A stretch of DNA of 5,417 nt, taken from the NCBI GenBank assembly GCA_002723015.1, contig PBNG01000061.1, positions 52,332 through 57,748 of the forward strand, in the 5' to 3' direction. Positions 1 through 5,417 of this stretch are shown here, piece by piece (the stretch's first letter is position 1; every line of letters starts with the position of its first letter). A program made the position numbers and the translations under genes. This stretch comes from Roseibacillus sp. (GTDB lineage Bacteria > Verrucomicrobiota > Verrucomicrobiae > Verrucomicrobiales > Akkermansiaceae). The notes below the pieces were generated by a model, which had not been told where the DNA came from, did not search any database, and worked only from the letters and a program-made list of their open reading frames with translations.

Positions 1-1541
1 AAACCCCGGGATTCTTTCCGCTGCATCGCACACTCTACTACCAGAGATGCAACGGTCACTAGGTTCCGCAACTCAAGGACATCGGCATTAACCCTGTATC
101 CCCAGTAGAAATCACGAACTTCCCGGTCAAGATTTCGGAGACGGACGCTTGCTCTCAGGAGCCGTTTATCAGTGCGGACGATGGAAACGTAGTCCCACAT
201 TGTGCGGCGGATTTCGTCCCAGTTATGGTAGATATTCACAAGTTCATCGGGGGGGGCGGTATCCCCGTGTTCCCACTCAGGAATTGGCGGGGCAGGAGTG
301 GTATTCATGGAGCCCAGATGCGGTGTCATTGCGGCAAGAGCCTTGCGAGCCATGACGTTTCCCTCAAGTAGGCTATTGGAAGCCAGCCGGTTGGCGCCGT
401 GAAGTCCGGTGCACGCGGCCTCTCCAATGACAAAAAGTCCACGGAGGCTGGTAGTTCCGTCGGGCTCGGTGAGCACGCCGCCGCATTGGTAGTGCGCAGC
501 AGGTACGACCGGAATGGGGGTTTTCTCGGCATCATGCCCGAACTCGAGAAGAGTCTTGTAGATGAAAGGGAACCTTTCAGCCATGAATCCAGCTGGTTTC
601 CGGGTAATATCCAGATAGACACAGCTTGCCCCGGTTTTCTTGATTTCCGTATCGATAGATCGGGCCACGATATCTCGTGGTGCCAGGGAGCCCCGTTTAT
701 CGTAATCGAGGGTAAAGTCCTCACCTTTGTCGTTCAGCAGCACAGCGCCCTCTCCCCGCAAGGCCTCCGTAATGAGGAAGGATCGAGCCTCCGCGCCGGT
801 TGCGGCGGGATTGTAGAAGCAGGTTGGGTGGAACTGAATGAATTCCATGTTCGCGATGCGGGCACCTGCTCTCCAGGCCATGGCAACGCCATCGCCGGTA
901 GCGGAGTCTGGGTTTGTCGTGTAAAGGTAGATCTTTCCGCAGCCACCTGTGGCAAGAATCACCCTGTCGGAACGCACGATACTTACTTCACCGGTGGACT
1001 TTTCCAGAACGTAGGCGCCGACAACGCGATCTTCAGTGACGCTACCGAGCTTATCGGTAGTTATGAGGTCAATCGCCATGTGATTCACGAGAATTGTGAG
1101 TCCCGGAGTCCTGCGGGCGGTTTCCAGAAGGGAGGAGGCAATTTCATGGCCCGTGGTATCCTTGGAGTGCAGAACACGTCGTCTTGAGTGTCCACCTTCC
1201 CGGCCGAGGCAGTAGCGAGCACCCTCCTGGTCAAAGTCAGTGCCCCAGGAGACAAGCTCCTCAATGGTCTGCTTGCCCTCCTCGATAATGGATCTCACCG
1301 CCTCTTCATTGCAAAGCCCGGCGCCTGCATCGATGGTGTCGGCAACGTGTTGCTCGGCGGTGTCGCCGGGGTCCCGCAGGACTTCAGGAAGGACTGCGGA
1401 AATCCCTCCCTGTGCCCAGGCGGTATTTGAATTCAGAGGCTCATTCTTGGTAATCAAGGTCACGGATCCATGCTCTGCCGCCTTAATCGCGAAAGAGAGG
1501 CCTGCGATACCGCTACCGATGACCAGGAAGTCTGCATTCAT
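1..1541 (-). CDS. nadB: L-aspartate oxidase, 3'-partial
   Basis: This is a soluble FAD enzyme that oxidises L-aspartate to iminoaspartate, the first step of de novo NAD synthesis; NadA then makes quinolinate from the product. I translated the minus strand from the ATG at 1541 and found 513 uninterrupted codons to the window edge. The N-terminus gives the FAD dinucleotide-binding fold (VIGSGIAGL, glycines at 9, 11 and 14) and NTAWAQGG at 39-46. REGGHS follows at 114-119, with E115 matching E. coli E121. Further on are FHPT with H238, RGEGA, APRDIVAR with R289, HYQCGG with H350, and GLHGANRLASNSLLEG around 380-395. These match the E. coli active-site residues H244, R290 and H351. The C-terminal helical domain ends at the edge in RKESRG, a conserved family ending, so only about 10-30 residues should be missing. 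The start is the first ATG and directly precedes the FAD fold, with a plausible Shine-Dalgarno upstream. It is divergent from the nag genes. Its nadA and nadC partners are not visible. Confidence 0.97.
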   Translation of the reverse strand, partial: MNADFLVIGSGIAGLSFAIKAAEHGSVTLITKNEPLNSNTAWAQGGISAVLPEVLRDPGDTAEQHVADTIDAGAGLCNEEAVRSIIEEGKQTIEELVSWGTDFDQEGARYCLGREGGHSRRRVLHSKDTTGHEIASSLLETARRTPGLTILVNHMAIDLITTDKLGSVTEDRVVGAYVLEKSTGEVSIVRSDRVILATGGCGKIYLYTTNPDSATGDGVAMAWRAGARIANMEFIQFHPTCFYNPAATGAEARSFLITEALRGEGAVLLNDKGEDFTLDYDKRGSLAPRDIVARSIDTEIKKTGASCVYLDITRKPAGFMAERFPFIYKTLLEFGHDAEKTPIPVVPAAHYQCGGVLTEPDGTTSLRGLFVIGEAACTGLHGANRLASNSLLEGNVMARKALAAMTPHLGSMNTTPAPPIPEWEHGDTAPPDELVNIYHNWDEIRRTMWDYVSIVRTDKRLLRASVRLRNLDREVRDFYWGYRVNADVLELRNLVTVASLVVECAMQRKESRG

Positions 1542-1552
1542 TGTCGGGGGTA

Positions 1553-1558
1553 TCCTTT
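1553..1558 (-). promoter_or_regulatory. Possible ribosome binding site of nadB
   Basis: On the minus strand AAAGGA lies 11 bases before the nadB ATG at 1541. It matches the anti-Shine-Dalgarno in part, and the spacing is a little long. It supports the chosen start, which the position of the FAD-binding motif already fixes. Confidence 0.4.
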
Positions 1559-1585
1559 GACTCTAAAATCGAGAAGAACAAGCCG

Positions 1586-1600
1586 GTTATTGAGTTATTG
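1586..1600. repeat. Short tandem repeat GTTATTG x2 in the divergent promoter region
   Basis: GTTATTG occurs at 1586-1592 and again at 1594-1600, an 8-base period, followed directly by a looser copy (GGTTGTGG, 1600-1607). The repeat lies in the noncoding gap where a regulator could bind. It is short enough to be chance, and no known operator is recognised. Confidence 0.3.
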
Positions 1601-1641
1601 GTTGTGGCAGTTTTGTGGATCGTCTCGTATTGCTGTGACGG

Positions 1642-2382
1642 ATGAATCTCAGTATTTCCGGAACCAAGGAGGAACTCGGCTCAGTTGCTGCCGCAGCTGG
1701 AGCCAGAAAGATTCGCGAGGCCCTGTCAGAGCGGAAGGAAGTCTCGATCGTGATGGCTTCGGCCGCTTCCCAGTTTGAGGTGATTGGAGCATTGCTGAAG
1801 GAAACTGCGATCGAATGGGAAAGAGTGATCCTGTTTCATCTTGATGAATATATTGGTCTCCCGGAGGACCATCCGGCTTCTTTCAGCAGATTCCTTCGGG
1901 ACAGGTTTGTTGAACTCCTGCCTCGTCAATTGAAGTGTTTTTATCCTATCGATGGATGCGCTGATCCTGATTCGGAGTGCGAAAGGCTCGGGAAGATCAT
2001 GGGGAGGGAGGACCCCGTGGCTGCATTCATCGGGATTGGTGAGAATGGACATATTGCCTTTAATGATCCTCCTGCAGATTTTAAGGCGAAAGCCCCATAC
2101 ATCGTTGTGGAACTGGACGAGAAGTGTCGGCGCCAGCAGGTAGGGGAGGGGTGGTTCTCGGAGTTGGCGGCTGTGCCTGAACAGGCAATATCTATGTCGG
2201 TCGAACAAATCATGAGGGCGGAGAGAATCATATGTTCAGTTCCAGACGCCCGTAAGGCCGCAGCGGTGCGGAGCACAATCGAGGAACCGGTCAGTCCTGA
2301 GGTCCCTGCGACGATCTTGCAGCGGCATCCTGATTGCAGCCTCTTCCTTGATGAGCCTTCCGCGAGCCTTCTCAAGAGATGA
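1642..2382 (+). CDS. nagB: Glucosamine-6-phosphate deaminase (NagB-like)
   Basis: This 246-residue cytoplasmic protein belongs to the NagB/6-phosphogluconolactonase fold family. The likely reaction is glucosamine-6-phosphate to fructose-6-phosphate plus ammonia. Visible motifs are a sugar-phosphate-binding loop MASAASQ (38-44), HLDEYIGLP (66-74) with D68 equivalent to catalytic D72 of E. coli NagB, HPASF (77-81), and GIGENGHIAFNDPP (131-144) with H137 equivalent to H143. The C-terminal part carries RRQQVGEGWF (163-172), VPDARKA and a terminal LFLDEPSAS. The E. coli triad residues D141 and E148 are replaced by N135 and D142, which I recall as a recurring variant in environmental bacteria. The length is close to the usual 240-270. 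The ATG is only one codon after an in-frame TGA, so no upstream extension is possible; the Shine-Dalgarno is poor. The gene overlaps nagA by 4 bp, which strongly supports an amino-sugar role over a pentose-phosphate lactonase. A related sugar such as galactosamine-6-phosphate remains possible. Confidence 0.87.
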   Translation: MNLSISGTKEELGSVAAAAGARKIREALSERKEVSIVMASAASQFEVIGALLKETAIEWERVILFHLDEYIGLPEDHPASFSRFLRDRFVELLPRQLKCFYPIDGCADPDSECERLGKIMGREDPVAAFIGIGENGHIAFNDPPADFKAKAPYIVVELDEKCRRQQVGEGWFSELAAVPEQAISMSVEQIMRAERIICSVPDARKAAAVRSTIEEPVSPEVPATILQRHPDCSLFLDEPSASLLKR

Positions 2383-3284
2383 GATATTTTGACCTTCAGG
2401 TAAATGGGTATGCTGGGATCGATTTCAATTCTGATACCCTCACTACAGAACAGGCGAAGGTCGCCTGCTCTGCGTTGGAGGAGGACGGGAATGAGGGAAT
2501 CCTTGCGACTATAATCACGGATTCTCCCGAGTCCATGAAGGCCAAAATGCGGAGGATCGTGCGAGCAAGAGAGGAAGATGAGTTGGTTCGAAGGGTTGTT
2601 GCTGGATTGCATATCGAGGGGCCATTCCTGAATCCGGAGGAGGGATTCATCGGGGCTCACCCTCGTGGTCAGGCGCAGCCTGCCTCCGTGGACGTCATGA
2701 AGGATCTCATGGAGGCCGCTGGAGGACTGACGAGAATTGTGACCCTCGCTCCGGAGTGTGACCCTGAATGTGCCACTATCCGATATCTGGCGGAGCAGGG
2801 AGTGGTAGTGTCAGCTGGGCATTGTAACCCCTCATTGGAACAGCTTAAGGCGTCGATCGACGCTGGTCTGAAAATGTTTACCCACCTGGGGAATGGGTGT
2901 CCCCAGTATCTTCCGAGACATGATAATATCGTGGAGCGGGTCCTAAGCCTCTCGGAGGAACTGTGGGTTTGCTTTATTGGTGACGGAGTTCACGTGCCCG
3001 CGTTTGCCCTGAGGAACTATTTCAGAGCGGCTGGGCTGGAACGGTGTCTCGTGGTGACTGATGCGATCTCGGCGGCCCGTTGCGGCCCGGGCAACTATAC
3101 TCTTGGCTCGGGACAAATTAAAGTGGGGGAAGATGGAGTGGCGAGATCTTCCGATGGGACACATCTCATGGGGTCTACCGCAACAATGCCGTATGTGGAA
3201 AGCATTTTGCGGCGCATGGGAATCAGTGACGAGGACGTTACAGAGCTGTGTGGGAACAGGCCGCGGAGGGTAATCGCCTGCTGA
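2379..3284 (+). CDS. nagA: N-acetylglucosamine-6-phosphate deacetylase, short form
   Basis: This amidohydrolase-superfamily enzyme removes acetate from N-acetylglucosamine-6-phosphate and so supplies the NagB-like enzyme encoded just upstream. Landmarks in order are FDLQVNGYAG at 4-13, HIEGPFLN at 78-85 with metal ligand E80, AHPRG at 93-97, SAGHCNPS with H148, THLGNG with H169, GDGVHV with H205, VTDAIS with catalytic D228, and MGSTATM at 264-270. These correspond to E. coli E131, H195, H216, H251 and D273, so the catalytic set is complete. The protein has 301 residues against about 380 for E. coli NagA. It starts directly at the barrel and stops just after the NRPRRVI helix, so the flanking N- and C-terminal strands of the beta-sandwich domain are absent. 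I recall similar short forms in Verrucomicrobiota and Planctomycetota, so this is probably natural rather than a truncation. Its ATG overlaps the nagB stop as ATGA, which suggests translational coupling. Confidence 0.93.
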   Translation: MRYFDLQVNGYAGIDFNSDTLTTEQAKVACSALEEDGNEGILATIITDSPESMKAKMRRIVRAREEDELVRRVVAGLHIEGPFLNPEEGFIGAHPRGQAQPASVDVMKDLMEAAGGLTRIVTLAPECDPECATIRYLAEQGVVVSAGHCNPSLEQLKASIDAGLKMFTHLGNGCPQYLPRHDNIVERVLSLSEELWVCFIGDGVHVPAFALRNYFRAAGLERCLVVTDAISAARCGPGNYTLGSGQIKVGEDGVARSSDGTHLMGSTATMPYVESILRRMGISDEDVTELCGNRPRRVIAC

Positions 3285-3373
3285 TAGGCTCGGGTAGTGC
3301 AGGTAGTACGTTAGCCGGTATTGGTGGTTGGTAATTCAGGTTGAATGATCGAAGGTAACAAGGCTCGCTCCTC
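3285..3373. other. Intergenic gap between nagA and the transporter
   Basis: These 89 bases contain no T-tailed hairpin and no convincing promoter. The only possible ribosome-binding match is AAGG at 3359-3362, about 11 bases before the transporter ATG. The transporter could be read through from nagA or could have its own promoter; the sequence does not decide between them. Confidence 0.35.
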
Positions 3374-4612
3374 ATGAAGTTTCTAGGAACAGTAAGATCT
3401 GCCGGACCGGCAATTATCGTGGCTGCGGTTGTGCTGGGGCCGGGGAGTATTCTCGCAAGTTCGCGGGTCGGGGCTGAGTGGGGATGGCAGGGGGTTCCAT
3501 TCCTCGCCCTTGCGGTGGCCCTGATGATGGGAATGGTTGCTCTCTCGGCCCGACTGGGAGTGATTTACCCGGGAAGTATGTGTGATGAAATCGCCTCTCG
3601 TCTGGGTCGGAAGACAGCAGCTGGTGTCGGGATCGTTCTGTTCGGAATAGTCGCACTATATCAATCAAGCAATAATCTCGCCCTAGGGGTCGGACTTGAG
3701 CCGCTTTTTGAAAAGGAGGAGGGGCGTCTGCCAGAGGGGTGGTCACGGATGCAGGTTCTCATCCTGTTGATAGCAAATGGGATGGTCATATCCTGCCTCT
3801 ATCGCATGCGTTCGCTTTATTCTGCGGTAGAGAGCGCGATGAAATTGCTGGTTCTTTTCATGATTGGAGCCTTCGCTGCGAATCTCCTCGCCGCTCTGCT
3901 CGGTGACGCACCGGAACGAAATGCTCCATCGAGAGAGAAACCGGACTGGCTGCCTGTTATTGCCCTCGTCGGGACAACCTTTTCCATTGGGGGAGCCTTT
4001 TTCCAGAGTTACCTGGTCAGAGAGAAGGGTTGGAATATGCGGAACTTGAAGCAGGGAACGTTCGATTCAGCGGTTGGAGTTGCTGTTCTAGGGGGAGTAT
4101 CCGTAATCATCATGATTACCGCGCTCTTGACCTTCCATGGGGTCTCAGGTGTTCAGGAGAATATTGGCATCAAGGCAATTGCGGGCCAGTTGGAGCCACT
4201 GTTCGGTCTAGGGTCGAAATACGTTTTCTGTGGAGGCTTCATGGCTGGAGCAATGAGCTCCTTCATGGTGAATGCCGCCATAGGTGGGACCGTGCTCTCC
4301 GACAGTATGGGAAAGGGGGCCAGTATGGAGGGGCGCTGGGCCCGTCATTTCACGGCAATGGCACTTGGCCTTGGCATGCTGGTTGCAATTTTAGGTATCA
4401 TTTGGAAAGAGAGTCGGGATTCGCTCATGCTTGGGGCGCAGGCGCTGACGGTTCTTGGAATCCCGGCATTGGGTCTCGCAATGCTCTATCTCGCAACCAG
4501 ACCTGAGCTTGAGGGCGAGCGACGCGTGCCCGGGGTCCTAAAACTCGTAGCGATCGCAGGCATCCTTGTTGCGGTCGCCCTGTCTGCTCGCAAAGTAGCC
4601 TCATGGTTTTAA
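3374..4612 (+). CDS. Nramp-superfamily (SLC11-like) membrane transporter, divergent
   Basis: This 412-residue inner-membrane protein has about 11 hydrophobic segments, roughly at residues 10-30, 40-62, 82-108, 126-143, 150-176, 192-215, 228-252, 270-300, 315-333, 345-368 and 383-405. The overall order, the 11-helix count, 'SAGPAIIVAAVVLGPGS' in helix 1 and 'QSYLVREKGW' after helix 6 resemble Nramp-type divalent cation transporters. The resemblance is closest to the divergent planctomycete/verrucomicrobial group. In helix 1 the canonical DPGN metal motif reads GPGS (22-25). Helix 6 lacks the MPH motif and reads SIGGAFFQ (204-211). The substrate therefore cannot be taken as manganese or iron; magnesium, another cation, or a different solute are all open. 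An in-frame stop 18 bases upstream fixes the ATG as the earliest start. It lies on the same strand as nagBA, 89 bp downstream, so co-transcription is possible but unproven. Confidence 0.8.
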   Translation: MKFLGTVRSAGPAIIVAAVVLGPGSILASSRVGAEWGWQGVPFLALAVALMMGMVALSARLGVIYPGSMCDEIASRLGRKTAAGVGIVLFGIVALYQSSNNLALGVGLEPLFEKEEGRLPEGWSRMQVLILLIANGMVISCLYRMRSLYSAVESAMKLLVLFMIGAFAANLLAALLGDAPERNAPSREKPDWLPVIALVGTTFSIGGAFFQSYLVREKGWNMRNLKQGTFDSAVGVAVLGGVSVIIMITALLTFHGVSGVQENIGIKAIAGQLEPLFGLGSKYVFCGGFMAGAMSSFMVNAAIGGTVLSDSMGKGASMEGRWARHFTAMALGLGMLVAILGIIWKESRDSLMLGAQALTVLGIPALGLAMLYLATRPELEGERRVPGVLKLVAIAGILVAVALSARKVASWF

Positions 4613-4636
4613 CTCCCGTCTCAGGGTTCGGCCGGC
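4613..4636. other. Convergent gap between transporter and panC
   Basis: Only 24 bases separate the two convergent stop codons. An 8-base palindrome GGCCGGCC (4630-4637) reaches the last base of the panC stop, and AGAGCTCT (4639-4646) follows inside the end of panC. Neither makes a hairpin with a T-run on either strand, so I do not call an intrinsic terminator. Termination may be Rho-dependent or lie inside the opposing gene. Confidence 0.35.
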
Positions 4637-5417
4637 CTAGAGCTCTATATTGTCGATCAAACGAACCTCATTGTAGAGCACGGCGGTTGCAAGAAGGGCT
4701 GGCCCGGTGACCTTTGGAACGGGAGCCAGCGTTTCGCGATTAACGAGTTCGAGATATTCAATGCTCATTTCAGGCGGTGAATGCTCATTGAGGCGGGTGC
4801 GAGCAGTCTGCAGGTAGATTTCACGCCGTTGTTCCCCGGTCTTACGGATGTCCCGGGCGGTGAGAAGAGCTCTGTAGATCCGTGATGCATCTCTACGGTG
4901 CTCAGGTCTCAGGGTGAGGTTCCTTGATGAGAGAGCAAGTCCATCAGCTTCTCTCGCGGTTTCGACACCGTGAAGTTCCACGGGAACCGAGAGATCGCGG
5001 ACGAGACGCCTGATAATAGCGAGTTGCTGGTAGTCTTTCTTGCCGAAGATTGCGTGGGAAGGACGCAAGGAGTTGAACAGTTTCAGGATAACGGTGCAGA
5101 CCCCTTCAAAATGACCGGGACGATTGGCCCCACAAAGGAAGCGAGAAAGAGAGTTCTCCACCACTGATATGGAATGGTTGTCGGCATAGAATTCAGAAGG
5201 TGACGGAGTGTAGACCCTGTCAACGCCGAGACCCCGGCAGAGCAGGAGATCCTCTTCAATTGTTTGGGGGTAAGCCGTAAGATCAGCCGAGGATTCAAAT
5301 TGCAGGGGGTTCAGGAAAATGGAGACCATGACGGAACCGTTCGGGCCGGCAACTTCTCTCGCTTTGCGGATGAGCATCGCATGTCCCTCATGAAGTGCTC
5401 CCATCGTTGGAACGAGT
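4637..5417 (-). CDS. panC: Pantothenate synthetase (pantoate--beta-alanine ligase), 5'-partial
   Basis: This cytoplasmic enzyme joins pantoate and beta-alanine at the cost of ATP (to AMP and pyrophosphate) to make pantothenate, the precursor of coenzyme A. The minus strand is open from the right edge to the TAG at 4637-4639. The visible part begins LVPTMGALHEGH, which carries the HxGH nucleotide-binding motif of the cytidylyltransferase-like fold. The ATG at 5404 is the internal methionine of this motif and not the real start, since VPT is encoded upstream of it; about 25 N-terminal residues lie outside the window. Counting from that methionine, NPLQF is at 32-36, PGHFEGV at 96-102, FGKKDYQQL at 120-128 and GLALSSRN at 155-162, the last being the KMSKS-like loop region. 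A C-terminal dimerisation domain follows, ending in RLIDNIEL. The visible 259 codons plus the missing start give about 285 residues, normal for PanC. It is convergent with the transporter; panB and panD are not in view. Confidence 0.97.
   Translation of the reverse strand, partial: LVPTMGALHEGHAMLIRKAREVAGPNGSVMVSIFLNPLQFESSADLTAYPQTIEEDLLLCRGLGVDRVYTPSPSEFYADNHSISVVENSLSRFLCGANRPGHFEGVCTVILKLFNSLRPSHAIFGKKDYQQLAIIRRLVRDLSVPVELHGVETAREADGLALSSRNLTLRPEHRRDASRIYRALLTARDIRKTGEQRREIYLQTARTRLNEHSPPEMSIEYLELVNRETLAPVPKVTGPALLATAVLYNEVRLIDNIEL

Larger units (their letters stand above)
1542..1641. promoter_or_regulatory. Divergent intergenic region between nadB and nagB
   Basis: These 100 bases separate two genes that are transcribed away from each other, so start signals for both should lie here. 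I see no strong sigma-70 promoter. The best plus-strand candidate is TTGTGG (1602-1607), 17 bases, then TCGTAT (1625-1630), matching only 3 of 6 positions in each box. The region is more AT-rich than its flanks between about 1555 and 1620. I recognise no riboswitch or clear palindromic operator, and no T-tailed hairpin. Confidence 0.45.

Noticed and set aside
326..955. Minus-strand open frames of 132 and 73 codons inside nadB
   Set aside because: They are out-of-frame readings of the nadB region; the true nadB frame runs continuously through both.
399..1187. A 262-codon open frame on the plus strand
   Set aside because: It lies wholly antisense to nadB, whose minus-strand translation carries every family motif. 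The plus-strand protein has no recognisable domain and no ribosome binding site.
1188..1560. Open frames of about 80-106 codons on the plus strand over the nadB N-terminus
   Set aside because: They are antisense to the FAD-binding domain of nadB and their translations are low-complexity shadows.
1602..1630. TTGTGG-17-TCGTAT as a sigma-70 promoter for nagB
   Set aside because: Each box matches only three of six consensus bases. The spacing is right but the match is too weak to call as a separate feature.
1941..2660. A 239-codon minus-strand open frame across the nagB/nagA junction
   Set aside because: It is antisense to two well-supported genes, including their catalytic motifs, and its product has no recognisable motif.
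4030..4506. A 158-codon plus-strand open frame inside the transporter
   Set aside because: It is a frame-shifted shadow; the transporter frame contains the coherent membrane helices.
4630..4646. GGCCGGCC and AGAGCTCT palindromes as a bidirectional terminator
   Set aside because: Each is only 8 bases with no loop and no T-run, so neither resembles an intrinsic terminator.
5402..5404. ATG at 5404 as the start of panC
   Set aside because: The frame is open upstream and encodes VPT directly before it, completing the conserved VPTMGALHEGH motif, so this methionine is internal and the gene continues past the window.

Overview
The window is ordinary bacterial chromosome, packed with genes and of moderately high GC. 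It holds five protein-coding genes. I see no RNA genes, mobile elements, CRISPR arrays or phage genes. The two edge genes are cut by the window, not broken. The protein variants suggest a member of the Planctomycetota/Verrucomicrobiota group, with Verrucomicrobiota my first guess. These variants are a short NagA beginning directly at 'FDLQVNGYAG', a NagB-like protein with 'GIGENGHIAFNDP', and an Nramp-like transporter with 'GPGS' instead of 'DPGN'. The assignment rests on recalled family resemblance, not on a search.

Layout from left to right: (i) 1-1541, minus strand: nadB, L-aspartate oxidase, whose last few codons lie beyond the left edge. (ii) 1542-1641: a 100-bp divergent intergenic region that must carry start signals for nadB and for the genes to its right. 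(iii) 1642-3284, plus strand: nagB-like and nagA genes joined by a 4-bp ATGA overlap, an amino-sugar-phosphate catabolic pair. (iv) 3374-4612, plus strand: an 11-helix Nramp-superfamily transporter 89 bp downstream, possibly in the same transcript. (v) 4637-5417, minus strand: panC, pantothenate synthetase, convergent with the transporter and lacking its first roughly 25 codons at the right edge.

NagA removes acetate from N-acetylglucosamine-6-phosphate. The NagB-like protein would then deaminate and isomerise glucosamine-6-phosphate to fructose-6-phosphate plus ammonia, which feeds glycolysis. These steps suit growth on chitin, mucin or recycled peptidoglycan amino sugars. No sugar uptake system, kinase or regulator is present, so the source of the substrate cannot be read here. 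The flanking genes belong to NAD synthesis (nadB) and coenzyme A synthesis (panC). Both pathways draw on aspartate, but nothing shows that they are functionally linked to the nag pair.

I found no undescribed system. The points worth a second look are at protein level: altered residues in the NagB active-site motif, a NagA reduced to its catalytic barrel, and an Nramp homologue lacking both canonical metal-binding motifs.
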